Assembly: GCA_965549355.1 (NCBI GenBank)
Contig: CBEVGD010000014.1
Location: forward strand, 1 to 24,803
Reading direction: 5' to 3'
Length of the DNA: 24,803 nucleotides
Source of the DNA: M55B120 sp965549355
GTDB lineage: Bacteria; Actinomycetota; Humimicrobiia; Humimicrobiales; Humimicrobiaceae
Shown here piece by piece: positions 7,808 through 15,639 of the stretch. The notes under the pieces were generated by a model. That model saw only the letters and a list, made by a program, of their open reading frames with translations, was not told where the DNA came from and searched no databases. The stretch's first letter is position 1, and each line of letters starts with the position of its first letter. A program made the position numbers and the translations under genes.

Positions 7808-10162
7808 CTAAATCTCTATTATCTTATTTTCTGTAAATTCCCCGGAAAGCTGCGCTATCTCATCTTTTACCGAAAAGTATATTATCGACCAGCCTTTATC
7901 GGCAAGTTTTTTTAGTATCTCAAACTGCTTTCTGAGCCTGTTCCGGTCCGATGAAAGAAAGGCGTCGTCTATTATAAAGAAACCGCTGCCTTCCCCCAAT
8001 ATTTCTTCCGATATAGCTATCCTTATGGCCAGAAATAACTGATCATATGCTCCCTTGCTTAAATTTTGGGCCGGAAGCACTCCATCATATTCATCTACGA
8101 CTCTTACTTCCTGAGCCTGGCTGTCAAACTTTACATCCACATATTTTCCATCTGTTATTTCCTTAAATATTTCCGATACTTTGAGCCTTTCAAACAGATC
8201 GGAGATTTTTGTCTCCTCCCTATCCTTGATATCTTCAAATATTTTCAATGCCTCTAAGGCATTCTCGTACCGGCTATTTATAAGATTGATGAAGCTTCCT
8301 GCCATCCCTGCGGCTTCCTTCAGCCTTTCCAGATTATTTATATTTATCTTATTATAATTATCAAGATACCGTGCAAGATCGAGATTTGCAAATCTTCTCT
8401 GGTAATCATTTAGATTTTTTCTGTGGTCCCCGAGCTTTATATCAAGGCTGTTTTCTTTTTCTTCAAGTCTTTCCAGTTTTTCCCTTGAATCCTCCAATTG
8501 TTTTGGATCAAAATTAAAATTTTCTGCATCAGGAGGATCTCCTTCGGGTCTTAGTTCCGCAATACCATCCTCCCATCGGACCGCCATAATATTCATTTCG
8601 CCGGTAATATTGTCAGGGTCCCCATTAAGCCCGGATAATCTGTCCTGTGCCGGGAACAGATCCTGAAAGGCTTTTTCAGCTGCCATTATCTCAGCGCTGA
8701 CCCTGCTTTTATATCTGTGCTTCTCCCTGAATTCTTCCATATTCTTTATCCCCAGACTTCCAAACACTTCTTCCAGCCCCAGCTCCAATAACTTTCTGTC
8801 CCTTATATCGCCGCTTATTGCGTCCGATACTCTATTATCCTCCATTTTCATCAGCCTTATCTGGTCCTTTATAAAATCCCTATCTCTGCACATTTCTTTA
8901 TATCCGTCTTCAAATGCAGCTATTTCAGGAAGTACTTCATCCAGTTTTTTTATTTTAAACCCAATCTTTTTAAACTCATTTTCCAGCAGTCTCTCATCAG
9001 CTGCAAGCCTGCGTGCTTCTGTACCTGTCCTGCTTAGAAAAAAGATTAAAAAACCTGCTGTCAGAAGTATGCCGGGCATAATAAATGAAATGCCTGCATT
9101 TCCTGTCGGCATATATACAGCCGGGAAACTTAGCGGTGCAAGAATAAGCAGAATAATAGTCATTATCCGGGAAGATCTGCCGGGCACCCTGACCCCTTCG
9201 GCTTTCCTCCGGTTATATATTTCGAGATCTGAACCGAGTCTGTCTATATCTCTCTTTCTTGATTCTAATAGATCGGATCTTCCCTGAATACCGGAGAGCT
9301 TTTCTTCCAGTTCCAATCTTCGAAATCTATCTTTTTCCTGTTTCGTCCCGAGCCCGGAGAGCTTTTCCTTAAAGGAGTCTATGCCAAGAATAAGATTTGA
9401 TATTTTATCATAATTTTTTTGATCAAAATCCTTAAACTCAAGATATAACTTCCATTGCTTTTTTATATGCTTGAGATCGTCAGCAAGCTTTCTGTATCTC
9501 TCCCATCCAAGCATCTTATTAATGATTTTTATTTTTCCCCTTGTGTCCAATATCTCCTGCCTGGCCTTTATCTGGTCGAATTCAAGATAATCGTAGTTTT
9601 CCTTTCCGGAAGACTCCAGATATTCCCTGCCCTCTGTCTCAAAGGATTTCGCTTCAGAGAGAAGCGAGGCTATCTTTCCGTGGTCCCTATTATCCGAAAG
9701 CCCTGCATCACTCGAAGGTTTTGTGAGTCTTCCATGATCCTTGATGAGAGCCATCACAGTATCGATCTTTTCAAGCTGAAGTCCGGTTAGCTTATCTGTG
9801 ATATTTTTATAATATCCGCATTCATCCCGGAGCGAGAGGTCGCTATCGCGGATTATGAATATATTCCTGAGGTCCAGCCCCCCGAGCTCCATATGTTTTG
9901 CAAGCCCGTTTTTTATATTGACCTTATGTTCCGCTCTATCGCTGTCTCCAAATAATATAAATCCTTCCGGATCCTCTTCTACTCTGTTCACATCTTCGAA
10001 ATCCCGGGTCTTTCCCTGGAGAAGCATCTTTATGACAGCATCTATCGTCAGGGTCTTTCCGGCTTCATTTCTCCCGCTTATTACCTGCAGACCCGGTCCG
10101 ATATCCAGGTCGAGATTACTTATGGGCCCATACTTTGTTATATGTATTTTTTTTATTTTCAT
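7808..10162 (-). CDS. YhaN/SbcC-like AAA ATPase with central membrane hairpin
   Basis: A 784-residue SMC/Rad50-type ATPase predicted to work with the nuclease encoded just upstream in DNA end processing. Walker A is GRNEAGKT (30-37), the ABC signature LSKGAYDQLFLAIR begins at 701, and Walker B is FFIIDDAFLSSD (about 728-739). Long charged segments between are probably coiled coil. Two hydrophobic segments at about 333-351 and 357-377 form a hairpin, as in Bacillus YhaN, so the protein is likely membrane-tethered. There is no CxxC zinc hook. The segment that normally ends in a switch histidine reads YFSVKDE, so that residue seems replaced. It follows the nuclease gene after eight bases. Confidence 0.88.
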   Translation of the reverse strand: MKIKKIHITKYGPISNLDLDIGPGLQVISGRNEAGKTLTIDAVIKMLLQGKTRDFEDVNRVEEDPEGFILFGDSDRAEHKVNIKNGLAKHMELGGLDLRNIFIIRDSDLSLRDECGYYKNITDKLTGLQLEKIDTVMALIKDHGRLTKPSSDAGLSDNRDHGKIASLLSEAKSFETEGREYLESSGKENYDYLEFDQIKARQEILDTRGKIKIINKMLGWERYRKLADDLKHIKKQWKLYLEFKDFDQKNYDKISNLILGIDSFKEKLSGLGTKQEKDRFRRLELEEKLSGIQGRSDLLESRKRDIDRLGSDLEIYNRRKAEGVRVPGRSSRIMTIILLILAPLSFPAVYMPTGNAGISFIMPGILLTAGFLIFFLSRTGTEARRLAADERLLENEFKKIGFKIKKLDEVLPEIAAFEDGYKEMCRDRDFIKDQIRLMKMEDNRVSDAISGDIRDRKLLELGLEEVFGSLGIKNMEEFREKHRYKSRVSAEIMAAEKAFQDLFPAQDRLSGLNGDPDNITGEMNIMAVRWEDGIAELRPEGDPPDAENFNFDPKQLEDSREKLERLEEKENSLDIKLGDHRKNLNDYQRRFANLDLARYLDNYNKININNLERLKEAAGMAGSFINLINSRYENALEALKIFEDIKDREETKISDLFERLKVSEIFKEITDGKYVDVKFDSQAQEVRVVDEYDGVLPAQNLSKGAYDQLFLAIRIAISEEILGEGSGFFIIDDAFLSSDRNRLRKQFEILKKLADKGWSIIYFSVKDEIAQLSGEFTENKIIEI

Positions 10163-10170
10163 TAGTCTAT

Positions 10171-11241
10171 TTATGTTTTCATTCTGGAAAACTGCATTAT
10201 CACCAAACTATCTATCTCATCTTTAAGGTCCTGCTCCATGTCCTTTCCCATTAATCTTTCTTTAAATGCCATATAAAGCGGATCTTCCAGAACTGCTTTT
10301 ATACCGCGGTAATTTTCTTTAATATCGATTATAGTTTTCTGGCTGCCTGCTTCTTCGGCTATCTGCCTTATCTTCTTTCCTATTTCCTTTTCCCCTGAAG
10401 AGATAAATCCGCCAAGGCTGATCTCCAGCTCCACTTCCTGCCCCTTATAATTTTCAAGTTTCTCCCTTAAATCCGATAAGGCGCCCTCTTCTTTTCCGGG
10501 ATGAAAATCTATCCCTATGCTTTCATAATAAAATGAATCGAGCCCGATAAAGCTCAGACGTCTGCTGCCGGGAGTCTTTGTGTCCAGAAAAGCAATTCTC
10601 CTCCTGCCCTTTTCCTTCCTGGTTATCGATACAGGGCTGCCGCTATAGGTAAAAATCGTCTTTTCCGATATCCGGTTTTCAACCACTCTGGAATGAAAGT
10701 GGCCCGCAAATACATAATCAAAGCCTATGTCCCCCAGGATCTTCGAATTGACAGGAAGATATGCCTGTCTCTTTTCATCCCCGTATTCATCTTCTCCAAG
10801 ATATGGGATGTCCAGGCTGCAGTGGATCATGAGTATATTGATCTTTGTATTATTGATCCTTTCTTTTAGCGGCCCTGCAAGATCATTAAAATTTTGATTT
10901 GCATAGGGCACTGCAATAATAGATATGTCCTTATGATCTATTATCTCAAAAGGCTGCTTTACTGCTACCCTGATACTATTCCCGAAGTTCATGTCTGACC
11001 TGTATGCTTCCATATCATGGTTCCCGGGTATTGCGATAATGCTGAAAGGAAGAGATGAAAAAATATTTCTGAGCCCGGGCCTTAAGATGTCCGCTTCTTC
11101 ATTGGAATCAAAAAGATCCCCCGAGATGAGGAGAAGATCCGCTCTTTTCTTCTTTGCGGTGGAGATAATATTTTCCAATGCCTTGAAGCGCTCCGGTTTT
11201 TTAGAGCTCAGATGCAGATCGGATGTATGGATGATTCTCAT
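10171..11241 (-). CDS. SbcD/YhaO-like metallophosphoesterase (DNA exonuclease subunit)
   Basis: A 356-residue calcineurin-like phosphoesterase of the Mre11/SbcD/YhaO group. All metal-site motifs are visible: DLHL (8-11), GDLFD (41-45), GNHD (73-76), IHCSLD, and GHFHS. The C-terminal third, after SGSPVSITRKEKG, is the capping region. It is paired with the ATPase gene eight bases downstream, the standard arrangement of SbcCD-like complexes. Because the partner has a membrane hairpin and no zinc hook, the pair resembles YhaO-YhaN more than SbcD-SbcC. Seventeen bases separate it from the upstream thioesterase gene. Confidence 0.92.
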   Translation of the reverse strand: MRIIHTSDLHLSSKKPERFKALENIISTAKKKRADLLLISGDLFDSNEEADILRPGLRNIFSSLPFSIIAIPGNHDMEAYRSDMNFGNSIRVAVKQPFEIIDHKDISIIAVPYANQNFNDLAGPLKERINNTKINILMIHCSLDIPYLGEDEYGDEKRQAYLPVNSKILGDIGFDYVFAGHFHSRVVENRISEKTIFTYSGSPVSITRKEKGRRRIAFLDTKTPGSRRLSFIGLDSFYYESIGIDFHPGKEEGALSDLREKLENYKGQEVELEISLGGFISSGEKEIGKKIRQIAEEAGSQKTIIDIKENYRGIKAVLEDPLYMAFKERLMGKDMEQDLKDEIDSLVIMQFSRMKT

Positions 11242-11258
11242 TTAATAATAAATACCTC

Positions 11259-11681
11259 TCAATCTAAAAAGGGAAACCTCTCTTTTTTTATAAAGCCTAT
11301 TGCCTGGCTTGAAGCTATTATCTTATCATGGCTGTTTTTGACAATGACATTATATGTTCCTATTGTCTTTCCCCTGCTTACTTCTGTAGCTACTGCAGTC
11401 AGAATATCCCCCGGATTGGACGGCCTGATATAGTTGATGTCTATATTCAATGCTACAGTAGCATTGCCATAAGAATTAGCTGCAGAACCGAAAGTCACAT
11501 CTACAAGAGAAAATATCGCTCCGCCGTGAGTTGTAGAGTGAAGGTTCTCGTGGTCCTTTTTTACTTTCATCTGTGCCCTGCAGTATCCGGACCTTAGCTC
11601 TAATATCTTAATACCAAATAGTTTTACATACGGCTCTTCCTCAACATTTTCCTTTATTGTCTCAAGTATATCTTTTCCCAT
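11259..11681 (-). CDS. PaaI-like hotdog-fold thioesterase
   Basis: A small acyl-CoA thioesterase of the PaaI/hotdog type, about 140 residues. The signature is HSTTHGGAIFSLVDVTFGSAA, with the HGG turn and the catalytic-helix Asp, followed by ALNIDINYIRPSNPGD. The substrate is unknown. I chose the ATG at 11681 because its N-terminus matches the family and GAG precedes it. An in-frame GTG at 11705 would add eight residues but lacks a Shine-Dalgarno. It is the first gene of the operon leading to sbcD/yhaO, yhaN, the methyltransferase and nikR, and it diverges from the corrinoid-activation gene. Confidence 0.88.
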   Translation of the reverse strand: MGKDILETIKENVEEEPYVKLFGIKILELRSGYCRAQMKVKKDHENLHSTTHGGAIFSLVDVTFGSAANSYGNATVALNIDINYIRPSNPGDILTAVATEVSRGKTIGTYNVIVKNSHDKIIASSQAIGFIKKERFPFLD

Positions 11682-11725
11682 ATTAACTCTATGCTGTCCT
11701 TTCACTATAAATAAGTTTATTGGTT

Positions 11726-11731
11726 ATTATA
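11726..11731 (-). promoter_or_regulatory. Putative -10 of the thioesterase-nuclease-nikR operon
   Basis: Read on the minus strand this is TATAAT preceded by AGG, 45 bases before the preferred thioesterase start. Only a poor -35 (about three matches to TTGACA) lies at normal spacing. It is the best promoter candidate in this intergenic region for the minus strand. Confidence 0.4.
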
Positions 11732-11809
11732 CCTTTAAATCCTTAAGCTTAAAAAGAAAATCTGGTAAAAAATATCTAATTACAATATTTTTTTATTTCA
11801 CAGAAAAAT

Positions 11810-11838
11810 TTGTCCACGCAGCACCTTTATAATATAAT
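11810..11838 (+). promoter_or_regulatory. Sigma-70-type promoter for the corrinoid activation gene
   Basis: TTGTCC (11810-11815), a 17-base spacer, then TATAAT (11833-11838). This is close to consensus at ideal spacing and would start transcription near 11845, leaving a leader of about 80 bases. Confidence 0.7.
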
Positions 11839-11925
11839 CTATAAAACTGACCGGGATAAGCATCTTAAGGATTTTTATTTTCCGGCCCGTGTCTTTTAAT
11901 AGCAATTTATATAGTGAGAGACAGG

Positions 11926-12603
11926 ATGAATATCATTAAAAATATAGAACTGGATATCCCGGATGATATAGGCCGTGATTTTTTAACAAAGCTTATGGGA
12001 GGCAGGCTTATCCCGAAGATGGAAAAGATGCTTGAAGACAAAAGAGGGGTATGTATCGATGCACTCGAGCCTGCAGTCATATACGATAACTTTGATATAA
12101 GCAGTATTGAAGGTGATCAGGTGTATTTCAAATCCGGCCATATTTTTAATGGTCCCAATATATCGAAGATCCTCGAAGGCTCAGATACCGCAGTCATATT
12201 CATCTTTACACTTGGCAAGAAAATAGATGACCTTATAAATAAGGAGAGGGACTCCGGGGGTACCCTGGAAACTATCATTATGGATGCCATAACTACAGGC
12301 ATGCTCGGTCCTCTCGGAGATCATGTTAATAAAATCATTAAGGACAGCATCCCTGTAAAAAAAGGCTACGGCAGTACCTGCACTTATTCGCCCGGCCAGT
12401 ATAAATGGACAATAGAGGAACAGAAGGAAATATTCAAAATGGTAGACGGCTCAAAGATAGGGGTCCGCCTGAATGAAAGCTTCCTGATGATCCCTTTTAA
12501 ATCAATATCAGGCATCTATGGGTTCGGACCGGAAGACAAGATAAACAGGACAAGGGTCGCCTGCGATCTCTGCCCCCGGGAGGATTGTATTGGGAGAAGA
12601 TAG
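11926..12603 (+). CDS. B12-dependent methionine synthase activation-domain-like protein
   Basis: A stand-alone protein of about 225 residues resembling the C-terminal reactivation domain of MetH (PF02965). Evidence is the YSPGQYKWTIEEQKEIF segment, then GVRLNESFLMIPFKSISGIYGFGP, matching the SAM/corrinoid-contacting core. A C-terminal CDLCPREDC cysteine cluster is also typical of these free-standing forms. Such proteins are found in anaerobes with corrinoid methyltransferases and are thought to help reactivate oxidised corrinoid proteins; no partner is present here. I preferred the ATG at 11926, preceded by GAGAG at five bases, over the in-frame GTG at 11914. Confidence 0.82.
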   Translation: MNIIKNIELDIPDDIGRDFLTKLMGGRLIPKMEKMLEDKRGVCIDALEPAVIYDNFDISSIEGDQVYFKSGHIFNGPNISKILEGSDTAVIFIFTLGKKIDDLINKERDSGGTLETIIMDAITTGMLGPLGDHVNKIIKDSIPVKKGYGSTCTYSPGQYKWTIEEQKEIFKMVDGSKIGVRLNESFLMIPFKSISGIYGFGPEDKINRTRVACDLCPREDCIGRR

Positions 12604-12607
12604 GGAT

Positions 12608-12751
12608 ATGTGCTCTGCTTATGATGAAATAAGAAATCTCGGTTTAAGAATTGAAGTGAACGCATTAAATGGAGATTATAATCCAGAAGTATTAAGACAC
12701 TGTGATGTTTTTACCCAGCTTGATGATTATGCTCAATATATCAAGATGTAA
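12608..12751 (+). CDS. Small hypothetical protein (47 aa)
   Basis: An ATG-started ORF of 47 codons, four bases after the preceding stop and followed immediately by a strong intrinsic terminator whose stem begins in its stop codon. That position argues it is a real last cistron. The product begins MCSAYDEIRNLGLRIEV and ends DDYAQYIKM; it is acidic with no membrane segment. AGGG precedes the ATG at short spacing, so translation may be coupled. A loose likeness to Spo0E-type small phosphatases (N-terminal helix, VL then LD spacing) lacks the conserved SQELD core, so I assign no function. Confidence 0.5.
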   Translation: MCSAYDEIRNLGLRIEVNALNGDYNPEVLRHCDVFTQLDDYAQYIKM

Positions 12752-12779
12752 AAGGCTGACATTTCTGCCAGCCTTTTTA
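12750..12779 (+). terminator. Rho-independent terminator
   Basis: AAAAGGCTG pairs with CAGCCTTTT across a short loop, with additional inner pairs (ACA/TGC with one mismatch), followed by a T run. It ends the corrinoid-activation operon and overlaps the stop codon of the 47-codon ORF. Confidence 0.9.
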
Positions 12780-12902
12780 TATAAAAGCTGAAGATTGTCC
12801 CCCGGTACAAGCCCGGACCTTATCAGCCGTACTGTTCTGTTATAGTATAGTAAATTTTAGTTATTACTGTCAAGTTAAAATTGACACTGTGTCATTTCAA
12901 AT

Positions 12903-13111
12903 TTAAAAGTGAACTAAATATTTCAGATATAATTTAGATCCAAATAGCAAAGCAGCAAAGAATCCCCATACCAATACATAGGGAATGACATTTGTTTCAA
13001 TGAAGTCAAATAACTTCTTGTATTCAAAATCTCCTTCTTGGTGTGGATCGCCACCACCTGTGCCAGATTGACCTTATCCCATTCTCTTAATATCTTTTTT
13101 GTCTTATTCAT
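12903..13111 (-). pseudogene. Frameshifted small membrane-protein gene
   Basis: From an ATG at 13111 (with GGAAG upstream) the frame reads MNKTKKILREWDK. It then becomes an implausible sequence. A -1 shift at the GG after residue 13 opens a coherent continuation: GQSGTGGGDPHQEGD, a charged FEYKK segment, then a hydrophobic stretch around NVIPYVLVWGFFAALLFGS, ending KYLVHF and a stop at 12903. The conceptual product is 69 residues, with a soluble N-terminus and one membrane segment near its C-terminus. The span is exactly one base short of a whole number of codons. This could be a real mutation, a sequencing indel in a G run, or less likely programmed frameshifting. No family was recognised. 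Confidence 0.45.
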
Positions 13112-13133
13112 AATTAATTCAGCTTCCGTTATT

Positions 13134-13149
13134 GATAGTTTACACTATC
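13134..13149. repeat. Small inverted repeat
   Basis: GATAGT and ACTATC are perfect inverted arms around a four-base loop (TTAC), lying between the frameshifted minus-strand gene and the plus-strand remnant. It may be an operator or simply chance in AT-rich DNA. Confidence 0.25.
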
Positions 13150-13199
13150 GTTTAGTATCTATAGCTTCTTCTCATATACCAAACATTATTTTTACTTTT

Positions 13200-13319
13200 A
13201 TTCTAAAAATAGATTATAATTGTTTTATAAATACTAGTGATATTGCAGAGGTTCTGGGAGTAATAGTAGATTTATTAAAATTTAGATATGGGGTTTGGAA
13301 AAAGAAATTTAATAGCTAA
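13200..13319 (+). pseudogene. Possible gene remnant with helix-turn-helix-like segment
   Basis: An open frame ending at 13319 reads NTSDIAEVLGVIVDLLKFR followed by YGVWKKKFNS. This looks like the C-terminal end of a real protein with an HTH-like helix pair. No plausible start codon with a ribosome site lies nearby; the frame continues upstream only into sequence antisense to the small membrane gene. Probably the 3' remnant of a lost accessory gene. It ends 16 bases before the exonuclease gene. Confidence 0.2.
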
Positions 13320-13335
13320 ACTATAGAGGTAAAAT

Positions 13336-14115
13336 ATGAATTTTGTAGCAATAGATTTTGAAACAGCTAATGAAAAAAAACATAGTATTTGTTCAATGGG
13401 AATCGCTGTTATAGAGAATGGAAAGATTGTTGATTCTAAAAACTGGTTAATTAAACCCCCAGAAATTCGTTTCAATAAGATAAATGCAAACATTCATAAA
13501 ATAACTGAAGAAGATATTATTGATAAACCAGAATTTTATCAATTATGGCCCGAAATAAAAACATATTTGGAAGGTAATATAGTACTAGCCCATAATGCGG
13601 GCTTTGACCTATATGCTTTAAGAGATATTCTTGATTATTACAATCTGGATCATCCGGATATTAAATATTGCTGCACCGTGCAAATAGCTCAAAAAACTTG
13701 GAATTATTTACCTAATCACAAACTAAAAACTATTGTTGAGCATTTTGGGATTAATACTAAAAGACACGAGGCTGAGGCCGATGCAATAACCTGTGCCAAT
13801 ATTGCTCTTAGGTCCTCTCAAGAAAATGGATCTGATTCAATAGAAAAACTAACCAAGAGCTTAAGATTACGTTTAAAGAATTTTCCAAAAACTGATTCAT
13901 ATAGTAATTATTCAAAACAGAACAATGATGATTACACTATAAGGGTAGCTGAATACTCTGACGAAGATGATGCAAAAGTAGAATCCTCAAAAGCAATAAA
14001 AACACTTGATAAAATTAGTCTGGTTGCTTCCCTGCTAGCTAACTTAGGGAAGCTAATATTCTATGGTTTTCTTCTTATTATTATAATTGTACTTTTAGTA
14101 ACTTGTTTAAGATAA
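13336..14115 (+). CDS. Membrane-anchored DEDDh (DnaQ-like) 3'-5' exonuclease
   Basis: A 259-residue protein with an N-terminal DnaQ/epsilon-type exonuclease domain (about 1-160). The catalytic set is complete: D7 and E9 in VAIDFETAN, D91 in AHNAGFDLYALR, and H144 with D149 in RHEAEADA. A polar, acidic linker (about 165-225) follows. A C-terminal hydrophobic segment (about 229-257) should anchor the protein in the membrane with the nuclease in the cytoplasm. GAGGT lies five bases before the ATG. The gene is markedly more AT-rich than its neighbours and sits in an islet with gene remnants, which suggests horizontal acquisition. Its role, whether defence, plasmid-related or RNA turnover, cannot be told. 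Confidence 0.85.
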   Translation: MNFVAIDFETANEKKHSICSMGIAVIENGKIVDSKNWLIKPPEIRFNKINANIHKITEEDIIDKPEFYQLWPEIKTYLEGNIVLAHNAGFDLYALRDILDYYNLDHPDIKYCCTVQIAQKTWNYLPNHKLKTIVEHFGINTKRHEAEADAITCANIALRSSQENGSDSIEKLTKSLRLRLKNFPKTDSYSNYSKQNNDDYTIRVAEYSDEDDAKVESSKAIKTLDKISLVASLLANLGKLIFYGFLLIIIIVLLVTCLR

Positions 14116-14181
14116 GCAACACTTGAGATACCAGATAGAATTTTTAAGAAACCTGTTGTTAGCAATTTGTTTACTATAATC

Positions 14182-15048
14182 TTAACTACCTTTTTTCTCC
14201 GGCATCAGCCCAACTTTTTCTTTTAGGACTATGTCTGAAAGCTCTACAAGACGGTTATGGGGGCATACTTCTATGCATTTACCGCATAGTGTGCACTTTG
14301 AGAAATCAAACTCAGGAATACCTCTTTCATCATTCCAGATGATGGCGTCATTTTCACAGATCTTAAAGCATTTCTTGCAATGCAGGCAGCCCAGATCACA
14401 TTTCTTCCAGCCGGGTACATTTCTAAGCGATTGATAATTACAAAGGAACACTATATTGGCATGTGACTGTACCAGTTCGATTATATTTCTTGGACACTCC
14501 TTCACACAGAGTCCGCAGCCAGTGCATTTGTCAGGATCTACTACTGCAACACCCTGCTTCTTATCAATACAAATAGCATCATTGGGGCAGACTGCCACAC
14601 AATCTCCAAACCCGAGGCATCCAAATGGGCATTCCCTGGGCCCTCCTGAGACTTTATCTGCCGCTTTGCACGATTTAACGCCGATATACTCACCCATCCA
14701 CCTGGAGTTTCCAAAGCATTTAACGACTGCTTTCTTATCCATCTTTGAAGTATCTATTTCTATGCCAAGAAGCCTTTCAAGGCCTTTCAGCATCTCCGGC
14801 TCCTGAAGCACAGTGGCACATGTGCTCTTGAAGAAGACATCTTTATCTTCTGAAAGCGCCTGAGCATAGGCAAAACAGCCGGGATAGCCGCAGGCTCCGC
14901 AGTTCATCCCTGGAAGATACTCTGACACTTCTTCAGCCCTTCTCAGACTTTCCGGTTCTTTGGGAAGGACCCTGTTGATTATTAAGATAAGCACGCCGCA
15001 TACAAGGCCTATTGCGCTCAAGATCCCTGCTATTGCATATATATTCAT
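14182..15048 (-). CDS. rnfB: Rnf complex iron-sulfur subunit RnfB
   Basis: The electron-input subunit that accepts electrons from reduced ferredoxin. 288 residues. An N-terminal membrane helix (about 3-24) is followed by the Fe-S domain CGACGYPGC (C50, C53, C58, C77). Multiple ferredoxin-type clusters come next: CPFGCLGFGDCVAVCP, CTGCGLCVKECP, CLHCKKCFKIC and CTLCGKCIEVCP. The long, cluster-rich C-terminus is like clostridial-type RnfB rather than the short proteobacterial form. It is the last gene of the rnf operon, 15 bases after rnfA. I see no terminator hairpin in the 66 bases before the exonuclease gene's stop. Confidence 0.96.
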   Translation of the reverse strand: MNIYAIAGILSAIGLVCGVLILIINRVLPKEPESLRRAEEVSEYLPGMNCGACGYPGCFAYAQALSEDKDVFFKSTCATVLQEPEMLKGLERLLGIEIDTSKMDKKAVVKCFGNSRWMGEYIGVKSCKAADKVSGGPRECPFGCLGFGDCVAVCPNDAICIDKKQGVAVVDPDKCTGCGLCVKECPRNIIELVQSHANIVFLCNYQSLRNVPGWKKCDLGCLHCKKCFKICENDAIIWNDERGIPEFDFSKCTLCGKCIEVCPHNRLVELSDIVLKEKVGLMPEKKGS

Positions 15049-15063
15049 AATATTTTAATACCT

Positions 15064-15639
15064 TTACATCATTCCATTAAAACCCATAAAAGCCAGTGCA
15101 AGAAGCGCCGCTGTTATAAAAGCTATGGGAAGCCCTTTCATCGATACCGGCGTCTCGGCAAGATCAAGCTTTTCCCTTATGCCTGACATTATTATAAGGA
15201 CCAGCGTAAATCCTACTCCCCCGCCAAGAGCGCTTACAATACTTTCAAGCAGAGTATAGCCCTCCGCCGAATTGATGAGCGTGATGCCCAGCACGGCACA
15301 ATTAGTAGTTATAAGAGGAAGAAATATCCCGAGCGAATTATAAAGGGCAATATTGGTCCTTTTTATTGCGAGCTCTACGATCTGCACAAGCGATGCTATG
15401 ACCAGTATATACAGAACTATCTGCATAAACTGTACATTGAACGGCACAAGCAAATAATTATAGATCGCAGATGTCGCTATTGAAGAGATAAACATCACAA
15501 GGGTCACTGCCATTCCCATGCTTACAGCATTTGAGAGCTTCTTTGATACTCCGAAGAATGGACAGAGCCCCAGGAATTTAGAAAGGACTATATTATTTAC
15601 TATTGCCATTACTATAAATATGGTAAAAAGATTATTCAC
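15064..15639 (-). CDS. rnfA: Rnf complex membrane subunit RnfA
   Basis: A 191-residue integral membrane subunit with about six helices, part of the ion-translocating core. Family features seen are NNIVLSKFLGLCPFFGVSKK near the N-terminus, the region around PLITTNCAVLG, and a final helix ending in GFNG. The start overlaps the end of rnfE by eight bases. Confidence 0.96.
   Translation of the reverse strand: MNNLFTIFIVMAIVNNIVLSKFLGLCPFFGVSKKLSNAVSMGMAVTLVMFISSIATSAIYNYLLVPFNVQFMQIVLYILVIASLVQIVELAIKRTNIALYNSLGIFLPLITTNCAVLGITLINSAEGYTLLESIVSALGGGVGFTLVLIIMSGIREKLDLAETPVSMKGLPIAFITAALLALAFMGFNGMM

Noticed and set aside
12608..12751. Spo0E-like aspartyl-phosphate phosphatase identity for the 47-residue product
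   Set aside because: The helix spacing is loosely similar, but the conserved SQELD core is absent and the spacing is off by three residues.
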